From contig MQVO02000017.1 of the NCBI GenBank assembly GCA_001986395.2, forward strand, positions 558,001 to 622,000: a DNA stretch of 64,000 nucleotides, given 5' to 3'. Below are positions 12,213-25,300 of this stretch, piece after piece. The notes below the pieces were generated by a model that saw nothing but the letters and a program-made list of their open reading frames with translations, had not been told where the DNA came from and made no database searches. Position 1 is the first letter of the stretch; each line of letters opens with the position of its first letter. The position numbers were made by a program, and so were the translations under genes. Source of the stretch: Irpex lacteus (lineage: Eukaryota > Basidiomycota > Agaricomycetes > Polyporales > Irpicaceae).

Positions 12213-12801
12213 AACATGTAGTAATGGTGTATGTGAATTGGTTCGGCTTTGGTATCTCTGTGTTATCTGTTTTTTTTGTCTGTTTTCTTGGTGCTCTACT
12301 CTGCTCTGCTTACCTATTTTCTTTGGCTATTATGCTGGAGTATTTACAGTACTATTAGGATAGTGCACGTTACGGATTATTACGACTACAACATGACTTT
12401 CTTTCACTTCTCTCACTTCGGTTTAGATGTTCTTACTCAGCTTAACTACTACTATTCGTATAAACACTGCCTATGGTCAACGTTTAACACTCAGACCACA
12501 CCCCCACAGCATGATTAGACAGAAAAGCACCGAGTCCACGGACTGCAAATATGTGTATGACTGTACGTACGTATGCCTATAATACGAAAACAATGTTGAT
12601 TGAATGTGAGAGATGACCGTAACGATATCGATATAAACGTGCCAGACTAGAACCAAAAATGCAAGAAAAACGTGAGAGGGGGACGTGCGACGAAAGCAAG
12701 GAGTCGACTGGACATGCGTGGCGGATAGTGAGGGTATGTAACGTAATGTGTAGAACTTGGAAAAGACAAAGCAGAGGGCAACGGGCGGGGAAGAGCAGAG
12801 T
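12213..12801. other. Convergent 3' ends
   Basis: 589 bp between the stop codons of the Apq12-like gene and set1. It is T-rich just after the first stop and AT-rich overall, as expected for two facing 3' UTRs. No further gene is visible. Confidence 0.5.
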
Positions 12802-15800
12802 CTAATTAAGGTAGCCACGGCATTTGGCGGACCCGCAGAGACATGGTATCTTGTCTTGTTCGATGGGAAAGTGATAGTCTATAAAGTAAACTCTAGTGAG
12901 CTGGGAGGGCCACAGAGACATAGTTGTAATGGGGCATACCATAAGTTATCTCGCTGCCAAGCTCGATATCCTGTTTCGCGTAAATAACGATCTTCTTCTC
13001 GCCATTGATGGTAATGATCTTCGCGGTACAGTTCGGATCGCACGAGTGGTTGATAAGTCGCCTATAACAACCCAAGTATCAGCATCCTCCCATAGCCAAT
13101 GCATACATGAAAGAACATACCCAAGGTTCCCCTTCTTCGTCGCATCCACCACCAAATCCTCATCAATCCGAAAAAGATAACTACTCCCAATCCCCTGCCG
13201 TTCATACGCCTTCTCCCTCTTATCGGCTACCTGCGCCCGAATCACCTCACCCACATACTCGATCACCATCTCCCCCCTCGAGATCTTCTCCATCGCGTAC
13301 AAGCCCCAGTCATGGATGGGCGACCTCGCAAAGCGCAGATGCTTCTTACGTGTCTGGAGCTGGTTGAACTTGACCAGTTCAGTCGCGGCGGACTCGCCCT
13401 TGGAAAGTGCCATCGCGCGTTGAACCTGGTTGATCTCTTCGAGACCTTGAGCGCGTCGTCTGGCATTCGCGCGGTTGGACCGTGAAGAGGTGATCGTCTT
13501 CGGCTGTTGGACGACCTCTTCTTCCACTGCCACAGTATCAGCGACAGCGTTGCGGTTGGCGTATTGAGCGACGTAGGCTGCCTTCTCGGCGTGTGAGATC
13601 TTGTAGTAACCCTCCGTACGCGCAGAGCCTGTGACATGTACTCGGAACGGGGTGGGAGTGGGACCATCCTCGGACTCTTGATCGTGAGCAGGTGAGGGCG
13701 AGCGTCGATCGGTCGGTGAGACGCCTGAGAGAGCGAGCTTGACAAAGTACATGTCCTCGTCGTCTTCGCAGATACCTTGCTCGAAAGGATCGACCGCTGG
13801 TGGTGGAGATGGCTTCCGTGGAGGGAGGGGTTTGACGGACACCAGAGGAGACGGCTGTGGGGAGAAAGAAGGCTCGTGTGGAGGTGTGAGGTTGACCTGG
13901 GCCACAGCGGGTACGTCGAAGGCATCGGGGAGGACCTCATGCACGACCTCTTCCAAGGGTTCAGCTTCTGCTGCACGTTTCTTGGTCTTCTTCGTAGCTT
14001 TCTTGACTTTCTTCGGTACAGGTCCCTCCACCTCGCTAAGAACTGACGCGGCTCGTTTACGTGGAGGCACCTCTTCGACGATGGCAGGGGTTACAGGAGC
14101 AGACACTTCGTCCTCCGACTCCACGTCCTCGTCTTGAACGAGCTTGGGAGGAAGCTTTCTCGACTTCTTCTTCGGACGTTCATCGTTCTCCGCCTCCTCT
14201 TCGTACGTCGCCGGAGACATTGGAGGGACGGAGGCGACCTTAGGTTCTTCAACGGTGCGCTTCGTCTCCTTCCTGAACGAAAGACCTTTCAGGTTAGTAG
14301 CGACATGTAGACCCATCTTGTCCATAGAATCGATGTCCCGCTTGACGCCATCCTTCGAGTCGACAGAGCCCCCGGACTGCGTTCGTCTCCTCTCCTTCTC
14401 CTGCGCGTATATCCGCCGAAACTCTGCACCCACGATCCGTTCCATGACATCCTTCTCCAGCATAGCTTTGAGATCCTTCATGATGGTTTTCTCCGCCTGC
14501 TCGACGAGCTCGCTATCCGTCCACCGAGTCTTCGTCGGCGCACGAGGGAAGGCAGGGGCCGCATGGATGGTGACGTTGACAGAGTGTTGGGCCAAGGTAC
14601 GAGTCCCAGAGTTGAGAAATATAGCAGAGCGTCGCGCGGCATCGTCCTTTCGAAAGGTAACATACCAACCGGTATGATCTTGAAGTACCTAGAAAAAAAC
14701 AATGTCGGGTGGCACAATGAATCTCTCACATGGATCAAAGACCATGATGCCCATAAAGGAAGACGCACCTTGTCAACTTCGAAATCCTTGAAGAAGAATC
14801 GCACGTCCTCCTCTCGCACCGCACCACTCAAATGACCCCCGTGCCCCTCCAACGTCACATAATCGAACCCATTCTTTGCGAGCTCCGCCACCACAACCTC
14901 ATGCTCTCTCTGCCTCGCCGTTCTCGAGGATCCGCCCGGTCGCCTTGACACAGGCGAGGGCGACCTCGATGCAGGTGTCGCAGAACCGTCATCGTCTCGA
15001 TCAAACCTTCGATATGCAGGATGCCGTGATCGGTCTCGCCAATGTTGCTGGGGAGTTGCAGAAGAAGAATGGGTTTGCGGTATAGGGCGTATCAACGGAC
15101 GTGACGAAGGACCGGCTTGCGAGGTTTGCCAACGAGCACGGATTAGAGCAAGTGGCCTTTTAACGTAAGCGGGTGGTTGTGGTGTGTCGTCAGATGGGAA
15201 GGCACTAGCAGTCACTGAAGGCGCAGGCATAGGAGGGAGAGGGTGCTTGATGATACCATTTGGCCGTGGGAGTGGCGTCGAGCGTGAAGACTGGTTTGGT
15301 GCATAGGAGGATCCTCTCCATGGTTCCCTCGACGACGACGGTGTATGGCTGGAGCTCGGTGTATTCCTGAACGAGTCCAGCTTCTTCCTCTCCTCTTCTT
15401 TCCGCTTCCTCTCCTTCTCATCCTTCTCTCGCCTCTGACTCGCTTCCATCTCCTTCAACACCGCTGCCATCAATTTACCTTCTCCGTCCAACACAACCCT
15501 CAACTCTTCCCCTTCCTGTATCAGCACGTCGTTCCCAAGTCCCGTAGCTCCCTTCTTCCCATTCTCCTTCTCAACACACCTCTTCGCTATCGCATTTGAA
15601 CAAAATCTTATCCACACAATACCCAACGACGCGCCCGTTGCCTTGTTGATCTGTGGTTCAAATGAGAGACAGTCGCCGTATAACCGAAAATGCCGTCGTA
15701 TGGTCGAGTTAGAGGTAAGCGGGGAGATATTCATGATCAACACCGCCTCGGGAGGAGCAGGGCCACACGAATTCGCATCATACTAAGTGACAGAATGTGC

Positions 15801-17173
15801 CCAGCCTTAGTAGTCAGCAACGCGAAAATACACATCACACTGCGACGCACCTCATAATTGACCTCGATGAAATTCTGTCGTAGCGGTCTGAGAGAGGTCG
15901 CGCGTTTGTGCTCCCCTCCCTGTTTTCGTGGATCACACGGCACAGGTTCATCCTCTCCCTCCTCGAGAATCTCTCCGTTATACCTGTACAGCAACTCCTT
16001 CCCTTTCGTTTTACCCTTGAGACGTTCAGAGCCCAGCTCGCGTAATTTATCCCGTAAAGTTCGCAGCTTCGTCTCACGCTCCCTGTCAATACCCGGAACA
16101 TAAGGGTCGAGAAGGACTTTGAAGTCTTGACCTTCGGGATACTCTGACCGTGCAGGTGGCCATGGAGGTGGAGGGGGTAGCGAGTATAGTTTTGGTGGCG
16201 AAGGCGGTCTTGGCGGTGGAGGAGCCTCCGGAGGTGGGGGAGAAGGCGGGGGAGGCGGAGGGTCAGAGACAGGTAGTGATGGTGCTCTGGGAGGTGAGTC
16301 AAAAGCACCTGGTTGTAGACGGGTACTTCTTGGGCCAGACGGAGGTAGCCGTATTGGTAAAGGCGCTTTTATTGAAGAGAAAGAAGGAAGGGGAGGCGGA
16401 CCTACGGATGGTGGCGGTGGCGGGGAAGGAGGAGGCTCGCCCGATGGAGGTGGTGGTGGTAAGGGAGGTTCATTCGGAGGTGGTGGTGGTGGTGGATCAT
16501 CGGACGGTGGTGGCGGTGGCGGTGGTGGTTCGTTCGATGGTGGCGGAGGGGGAGGAGGCGTAATTGACGGAGGAGGAGGAGGCGGTGGCTCAGTCGTTGG
16601 TTGAGGCGGCGGTGGCCTTAAACGAAACGAAATTGCTGGAGCTTTGGTGTTGAGACCAATGCCATTCAAGCTGGATGAGCCTGCCGGAGGTGGTGGGCGT
16701 GGCGTTGGAAGTTCTGTTGCGATACTACGTGTTCCAGACGAAAGGCCTACACCATTCACTTGGTGTGATTGTGACTATAGAAATAGACATAAGCTTACGC
16801 TACCCCTAGCACCTTAATAGCTGCACTTTACTTCATACGAGCTGGCCTCCTCCGCATCCAGAATGAACTGACTTGGGTTCGCAAAGAGATCGACTTGCTT
16901 GCCCTTGTGCGACATAAACTTGGCGCTGGTCTCAGAGGGCGGTGCTGGCACATGAGAGCCATTTGGCTGGGGCGGATGGCTAGTCTTTGAAGTAAGAAAA
17001 GCTTTAGGGCCCTGAGGAGGAGCTCGATGCTGGTTTACGAGGCTTCTGGGCCCAGTGGGAGGCGTTGCTCCTAATCGTGGATTGCTCGGGTTTCCTGCCT
17101 GAGTCGATGCCCCCGATGGCTGAAAAGTGTGCAACAACGCCCGTGGGGCTCTTGGAGGAGCCTTACCAGACAT
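12802..17173 (-). CDS. set1: Histone H3 lysine-4 methyltransferase, COMPASS catalytic subunit
   Basis: Six exons (17173..16832, 16774..15851, 15782..14769, 14688..13121, 13061..12940, 12878..12802) give 1348 aa. All introns are 57-80 nt and in phase. Order of parts: a proline-rich N-terminus with long PPPP runs (residues ~120-330); a conserved block ending [15 protein letters not shown]; an RRM-like domain (~433-505); a second RRM-like/Set1-associated segment spanning exons 3 and 4 ([10 protein letters not shown] then [12 protein letters not shown]); a charged linker; n-SET (~1160, SNRANARRR...KFNQL); and SET from ~1208. Catalytic landmarks are [25 protein letters not shown] and ITYDYHF. The C-terminus is a post-[16 protein letters not shown], whose cysteines complete the zinc site. 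The usual ARFINHSC is GRLINHSC here. The protein mono-, di- and trimethylates H3K4 at active chromatin. Confidence 0.97.
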
Positions 17174-19319
17174 TCCAAAGCGCTACGGGCGAGAAAGAGC
17201 GAGAAGTTTGGAGGTTAGGACAGAAGATGGCGAAGGTATCTGGTAAAGAGGCAGGACGCGCCTTTCCCATCCCGCCCTTTCTCCCAATTAGGCAGTTTAC
17301 CGACACGTATAAGCGCCCTCTCAACTCATCCGGCCTCCACCGGAAGGGAAAGACGTGATAGTCCCTCTTTCATCTTGGTGCCATCCTTGCAAAACAACGC
17401 GCAGAAAATACGGCCATCAGAGTCCTCCAAAAACATCTGTCCAGTGTCATGAATTTGGGCAATGTGCATTGACGAATCCCCTGCAGAAGCACAGCATCAC
17501 TCATGCGGCCCCCTTCCTAGTCTAATGTAGAACGCTTTCAGGGCCACTCGTTCCGTTTACCACTAGGTGCGAAGCTTTGTATTGCTACAGCTTAAATCCG
17601 TTGCATGGAGGAACAGTATGTACACAGCTGCGCAACCGAGAGATAACTTGAAGCTTTCACTGGCACTCTCGAGCCGTACACTATAGCCCCAGAGTTTTAC
17701 AGCTAAAACCAGAACGTTAGTCCACATGCCATCAATTTACACACAGGCGGACTTGGCGGGATGATGGCGGCACTGTGCCGCAGAGCCATCGACGCGTTCC
17801 ATTCGCTCGAGCCCACGCCTGGCCCGACGGGCAGAGGTTTTTGGTGATCCGCTCTATGTGTGTACGAGAAAATGCGGCCTAACGTTCTGGTTTTAGCTGT
17901 AAGCCAATGCAAAGTACGTACGGCCAGTGGTTCGATTAATCCCAATCATCCCATAGCTATCCTCGACCATATGGAGAGACACGCGGCGACTAAGCTTACC
18001 GAGACCTGAGCAACGCTCGCCGCGTTCTGGTTCGTTACTGCTGGCATGTTCAGCCAGCAGAACTTCCGACATGATATGACCTGGCTACGATGTCCTCGGT
18101 GCGTTTTCCTTTCTCTGTCAAAGTATCTTCTTACATATGGAATCCTCCTCTTCTTAGATTTGCGATATTCGTTACTTCATTCCAAGCCACGCCCATCGGC
18201 ATACTCTGCTTTGCTATGGCCATAATTTTCCGAGTGAAGACCGCCTTGCTGAAACGCCGCATCCCAGTCATACAGCTAATCACTTCCTCATTCAACACTT
18301 GGGTACGTGGGACGTACTCATTCTATAAGTCACCCTCTCTCGGTCAGTCTTTTCAGCGCCCGGACCCATCATGGTCAAGCAAGTTAGGTTAAGGTTACGC
18401 GAGAAGAGGTGAGAAGGAAATCAGCTTTCAGCTCTCCTTTTGTATTCCTTCCGACTTCTAGCATGGAGCTCACATAGCACCCATCTTGCCCTTCTTATAG
18501 TCGTATATGTCCAAACGCCACTCTCGACCCACAACACATACAGTCTTAGAAATCACACCGTTCGAAGATTGAATTCTGACCCCGGATCAGGCGGAAGACG
18601 CCGGAGTACCGGAGGCATCACTGTGTAACCAACCATTTTTCACCTGCATCGCCCAATGACGGCGCAATGGTCTCGTGGCCTCAGTTTGAATACCAGGGGT
18701 GTATGTTTATTCAGGCAACAGATGCATGTCAGGGCGGTGCCGCTCATCCAGGTGCTAAACATTGACGGGCCTATTGGTCGGATGCGTACAGAAAGTCATG
18801 CGACACCCTCTGAAACGGCGACATCACGAAGCCGTCTGGGTGTTCCACGTTCGGGCGGGTCAGCGAGCTTCGTTTTGCGATTGTTTCTGACATGAGGGTA
18901 CGTCAACATCTCCCGGTCATCCATCGCAAGCTCATTCCTGGTTTCCTTCCCTTCTGATGGAAGGCAACGCGATCGCCCAACACATGCGGGGTTGGAGACC
19001 TTGCCCACGAACAGTCAAAGCAAGGGGTGACTCTTCACACTCCATGACGGCGTTCAGAGTAGCTTATTCTAATTCAGGCAGCTATTCATCACCCGTTGGC
19101 CCTTCTCAAGATGCCCTGGCGTTGAACAGACCGATGGATCTCATATAGAAAAGAGACTGAGATGTTTACTTTCCTCTTGACGGACTCCCCTCCTCCCTCC
19201 ACCCTCCGCGGTCAGGAATTGTAGTCGCTAGCCTCTCGGTGATCACACCTACCGAGCGCGTTATACCTCACATAGCTCAGCTCACCGTGAAGGTTGGGAG
19301 CACAAGTAGGGTTGTCGTT
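17174..19319. other. Long intergenic region with a MITE
   Basis: About 2.1 kb between the divergent starts of set1 and the Tag1-like gene. Apart from the TA-flanked inverted-repeat element at 17700-17899, only short unsupported open frames are present on both strands. Both promoters should lie here. Confidence 0.5.
17700..17899. mobile_element. 200-bp MITE with 21-bp terminal inverted repeats
   Basis: CAGCTAAAACCAGAACGTTAG at 17700-17720 is repeated exactly in reverse complement at 17879-17899. The element is bounded by TA on both sides (17698-17699 and 17900-17901), as expected for a Tc1/mariner-type target duplication. The interior is GC-richer and codes for nothing recognisable. It must be mobilised in trans if active. 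It sits in the set1 upstream region, about 530 bp from the set1 start codon. Confidence 0.75.
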
Positions 19320-22300
19320 ATGAGCAGCACGCGACCGATGGAACAAGTCAATCGTTCGCGCGTTAGCGTAGTCGAACCAGACGCTTCTCTGATAGGTGAG
19401 CATTATTCCATGTTTTATCTTCTACGACACTGGCGATGTGCCTAGCGGTCTATTGGTTGTTGCTCGCTGGGACACCAAGGACGTTTTGTCGTGTCTGTCG
19501 GATCGACGCTAGTGCCCCGCATTACCCCACGTTTACGGTCTGAGAGCTCAACCAATGAAAACGCCCGTGGTCGCAACCCATCTTTCAGATCGCGACGACC
19601 ATATTAATTCCGTCCGTCCATGTGGTTTCGCACCGGCTGCATAAACTTCTTCATTCAACGCTCATTTCTATACACACGATACTAATTGACTTCTCTCATT
19701 TTGTGTTCTTGTTACTAAATCGGTTGATCATGTAGGAAATGCTGCCCCTCCCGGTATCGCGCCTCTGCCATCTCCTGCACCAAGTCGATTCGAGGAAGGC
19801 CCTTTCAGCGATGAATTTGCAGTAGGAAATGTCCCCGCAAGCCGAGTGGGAAGCAGGGCTGTACCCGCCGTACCCGCCACGACTGCGCCGACGACTGGTG
19901 CAGCTGCCTGCTGCCATCCCTTGGTACCGGTTCTATCGCAAACCAGGGTGGTACAAGTCACGTACCTTCCTCATCTCCCAGGGCGTGATTGGTGTCATTG
20001 GGATTGTGATGCTGTTCGTGTTGCTGTGGCCCGTCGTGAAGGCCATCGCGCAGCATGTGGTCAACGTCTCAGTTCTCAACATCGACAAAGCGCAAATCAT
20101 CAATCCGACGAACACTAGTTTCCAGTTGAGCATGGAGGGAGTGGTGAGTAGCGGAGCACAAGCACATGGGCGTGAACTGCCACTGACTATTTTCTGCCAG
20201 GTCACTCATACCGGGATTATTCCTGCGAAGATTGCGTTCACCAAGCCTGTCAACGTGGGTGGTTAGCGGCGTACTTCCAACATGCGTTTTCTCATGGGGT
20301 AATTTTCAGGTGTCATGGAAGATCAACGGGAGTGAAATTCCCCTCGGGACAATCACACTTTCGCCGCTCGATTCCAAACACAAGCGTGCAGCGATCAACC
20401 AGAGCACGACTTTCCAAATAACGGACGAAGATGCGTTCGGTCAGTTCACGAAGACAATGATCACGCAGCCGAACTTCACGTGGCACTTGCACTCCGATGG
20501 CCTCAAAGTGAACGCGCTGAAGTTTCCTACGGCGAACGGAATCCACTTTGACAAGGATGTGACCCTCAACGGTATTAATTCGTTCAACGGGAATGTGCAG
20601 TTGCTCGAGTTCCAGGTAAGCTGGAAAAGTGTTTCGCGGCTGCCATTCGCTTAGCATGTTCCCAGCTACCAAATGATGTTGCTGGAGGTGGAATTGCCTT
20701 CCAGGCAACTACTGGTCTAAACAACACAAGGTAAATTTACATTATACTTCCGTATGTCCACTCTACTTACGTCTTTCTCGTCAGTCCTTTCGACGTTGAC
20801 CTGGGAACCGTTGTCTTTGACCTGTCCTACAACGACACGATCCTTGGATCTGGAACTGGTACTAACAGTAGGATAGTGAGTATCATATCAGTAACTGTTG
20901 TCCGTAATTTTGTATGCTCACTGATCATGCGAAGTCACCGGGCCAAGTCAACATTACGCTTGACGGAGTACTCGTTCCTCATAACGACTCTTCGGACGAA
21001 CTCGCTTCACTATCCAAGCTGTTTACCGCCTACCTCAATGGTGATACTTCTCCCGTCGTTGCAACGGGAAGATCGGTTTTACTACCGCCCAACAATCAGT
21101 CGATATCGTGGCTCACTGAAGGCGTTACCGCGTTGTCTCTGAACGTCCCGTTCAAGAACCCTACGGTAGATGGTCCTCTTGGTCCTATCAAGAGCATCAC
21201 GATTGGCGACATGGCCCTGGAGTTCAACGCAAGTGATCCATGGGCTCCGTTGACGACCACAAGAAGTGTACAGGCTTTCATGCGTACGTCCTATTTGCGG
21301 TCGCTATCAAAACGTGACTCCATCGTTATTGACGACTACTCACCTAATCAGAGCTTCCTTTCGGCTTTGGCCTCGCAATAGCTGAAATCCAAAATTCGTT
21401 CAATATTTCGCAGAACGGTACCACAGTCGCAGGCCTGTCCACACCGCTAGGCTCCTCGTCGTCAGATATCAAGGTACTGGGCCCGATGGACACGGAGGGT
21501 ACCATCAACATCTCCTTCGTCGACACAGCTCTGGTCGTTCCGCAGGGTTCGCATGGGGTGTTTTCGCAGTTCAGTGAGTAAGACGATACGTTTTTCTATC
21601 TTTCTTTTTCCTCGGCACCTTTGCTCTCCGGTCAACTTCGTCACCATCCGGTGGCACTTCATGTGATTCCGAGCGTGAAGAACAAGGGAACTGACACATG
21701 TGATTCTTGCGTAGCAACGGACTTAACGGATTTAAGGTGAGGATGGCGTCTCATGTTTGTAGATTTGCGCGATCGCTCATAGAGTTTCGCCTCGTGGCCA
21801 CGTACGAATTCACAAGCCAAAAGGACTTTCAGCTCGTTGGACACGCGCGTGCTGTTGCTAATCTCTCCATCGGACAATTGACGTTCGATCCAATTAACTT
21901 CAATGTTACGAGTAAGCTGGATGGCCTGCGTGGTCTCAAGGGTGCGACCGTTATCAATAGTGTCGATGTCGTTGGTGGCACTCCAGAAGCTATTCTGCTC
22001 GGAATAAACGTCTCGATCCACAATCCCAGTAATCTGAGGCTCAGTACAGGGGATTTAAGTGCGTAGCGTAACGCGTATTCGTGGCACATTTGCAAACTAA
22101 ATGGCATCTATCCACAGGCCTTCAGCTATACCGCGGCACTGGTTCCCTGGGAACTACGTTACTTCCGAATCTGACTCTTAATATGGGAGGCAACGAGGTT
22201 CACGCGCAGGGATTCTTCGCGGCGAATGAAAGCCCAGAAGGATCGCAGACGCTGAATGATTTTGTTAGTGGCAAAGGTCAGTATTCGTATCACGCATCAA

Positions 22301-25300
22301 GTATCTTCCAAACTTATTCCTCTATCCTTAGATGTTAATCTTGGTATCAACGGCTACGACCAGAGTACAAATGTCTCTTCACTCAGCCAAGCATTCCAGT
22401 CACTAGCGCTCGAAGCTGCGCTCCCTGGATTGAAGACGCAGTTGTTGGCTGGTACTGCATTGAAGGGTAACGTATTGGGCAACAATTTTCGGTTTACAGC
22501 GGTGACTCATTGCTGCTAATGTTAGTGCTGAATTCGACGGGTCATGATAACAACATCTCGCATGTGACCGTGGACCTCGTCAACCCCTTCACTGCTGGTC
22601 TGAAGGTCACTCGCGTACAGTCAAATGTCAAATCCCACGGTATTAACCTGGGCGGGATTGACCAGCCTGTGACCTTTGACGCCGCGGGTCATAAAACCAG
22701 CACATCTCCCCAATTCGACTTCAACCTCAACCTCGACCCGCCCAGTATATTCTCGGTTACCAGGAAGCTTGCTACTCTTGCAGGCCTAAGCACGGATCAG
22801 CTTGACGGTATTGTAGCGCTTGGTGGATACCAGTATATCGCTACGACGGATGACGATAACGCTCCCGCGAACGTATCTGTCAACAGCTCTGGTAACTCTA
22901 CTCGATCAAAAAGAGATACGAACATGTACACAAACTTCAACCTCCCTGATTTCGTAAACAAGGCTTTCAAGCAACTCAGAGCAGACGTCGAGCTTACCTC
23001 TCTCGTCAGCATCGGTATGTGGACTGGCTATCTCGGGTTTTTAGCTGAGCGTTGAACTGCGTCTAGGTGACTACAACACGCAGCTCGAGTATACACAATC
23101 AGACGTTCCTGTGCAAACAGATGACACCTTGGACCTGTTACTCCCTATTTTGGCCAAGCCGATTGTGCAAAAGATCGTCGATGGCGCTGCGCTTGGGTGA
23201 GTACGCATGTCATTTCATGAAGACGTAAGAGTATTGAATGCTCGACATAAGAATCTCGAATGTCTTGATTTCGAATCCTCAGGAGAGCTCATTTGGTATG
23301 TGTTGCTAATTCTGTCACCTGGAAACAACTCACATCGTATTCAGGAACGAAGTTGACTGGGAATATCACTAATGCCGGGCCATGTGAGAAATCTCTTTCG
23401 CATTTCATCTATATGCAGATACACGCTTACAACTAACATCCGCAGTCGATGCAAAGATTAGCTTCGGCACAGGATTGACGATATCTTGGAACGGCCAGGC
23501 ATTGGGATCGATCAAGATGCCAGAGGTACAGCTAGTTGCCGATGAGGGTGCTCAACTTGACATCACGGCGGACTTCTCAGTTGCTGATGTTGGGCATCTG
23601 ACCAACTTTACGCGAGTGCTGCTCACGGAAGAGTCGTTCGAATGGGAGATCGCCGGCGAAAACCTGAGCATTTCGGCCCTAGGTGGGTTATTTTAGCTCT
23701 GTCCTCGTAGTAAAAGCTTATTCTAAGTTACAGGCATCAACGTCCCCGGTATCAGCCTGACCACCAAGAAAGTATCACTCCTTGGAATGAATGGTTTGAA
23801 GAATGGGGTTGTCATCGAGTCATTCGACTTGCCTTCGAACGCTAAAGAAGGAGGCATAGCACTGACGTTAAACACATCCGTGACTAACGTAAGCCTGCTG
23901 CTGAAGTTCGTCAAATTAACACTCGCTAAACTCTTGACTGATATAGCCTTCGCAAGTCGGCATCGAACTGAGCAGTATCGGATTCCAAAACTTCTTCCAG
24001 TCCACTCACATTGGCCCCGCTTCTTCAGCTTCTAGTTTCACCCTCGCGCCACAATCTACTATCTCCCTTCCCCTTGTCGGTCGCCTCATCCCTCAGACTG
24101 ACTCTCAGGGACTTGCAGACGTCTCAACCATTTTCAACGCGTTCATTCACGGCCAAGACAGCAATGTCACTGTTATCGGCGATAGCGCAGGGCCCACCGG
24201 TGTAAGCTGGTTGAACGAAGGGATCAAGAGCTTGCAAATCCAGACGGTTCTCCCGAACCGAGGCAAGCTCGACATCATCAAGTCCGTTGATCTCAACCAA
24301 CTGCAACTCATGTTCTCCACGGACAATGCGTATGATCCACCTACGAGCTCTAATGACGCTACTGCCGCCTTTACAATTCCCTTCGCTTTCCCGATCGACA
24401 TCATTGCTTTGGAGCAGAACATCACTGCTGGATATAAGGGCGCACAGTTTGCGGAATTGCGTATCCCCAAAGGCCCAAGCAAGACCGACGTTGAGGCTCG
24501 AGTTATTCATCTCACCTTCAATAGCACCCCTTTCTCTGTTTTCGACGACCAGCACTCTACTTTCCAGCAGTTCCTAGCGGATACGACGTTAAATGAAGAG
24601 GAGACGTTTTCACTAAGTGGCGCGGCCAACACGGAAGCATCTACTGCTGTCGGGACGTTGAGCTTGACGGACATCGAGTTCAGCGTCGATACAACCCTCA
24701 AGGGCTTGCAAGGCTTGAACGCGAAACAAACTACGGTTTCGAACTTGGATGTCAACCATGGCTTCTCTGACTTCTTGCTAATCACTGTACAGACACAGCT
24801 GTTCAATCCTAGGTATGTGTACGCTTTTGAGTGTGATAGGATTGCGCTGACAAGGCCACTAATCTCCAGTAATCTGACCATCGGCACAGGGGACGTGAGC
24901 TTTGAATTGCAGTTCCAGTGCGTCGACAGGTTATAATCCGAGTAGCCTATATTCTAACAGTCATATAGAGACACAACAATCGGTGCTGCGCTTATTGTAG
25001 GTGATAGAGCTGATACTATGATTCGTATGCTCACCCATGCCATGCCAGAACAACGCTATCATCGTCCCTGGGAGTTCGAACTACTCGACAGGTCAGTCCT
25101 GACTTTGTATCATGTGAGCAGCCGGCTGACTTCTGCTCATGTAGACGTCCACTACCAGCCTCAGGGATCTGCAGTCGCAGTCGGCCAACAGCTGTTGGAG
25201 AACTACATCCAAGGTGTTGACTCCTCGACAACTATTGTGGGGACCACCGACACGACTCCGGTTGACTCGCTGAAGCTAGCTCTATCAGAGCTCACGTTAC

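Noticed and set aside
15858..16563. Plus-strand open frames opposite set1 exon 2 (Val/Glu-rich)
   Set aside because: Complement of the proline-codon runs in set1; no independent support.
19829..20266. ATG at 19829 as the start of the Tag1-like gene
   Set aside because: It lies in the frame of the transmembrane exon, but the upstream Pro/Ser-rich exons fit better through the 58-nt intron; the ATG segment is then mostly intronic.
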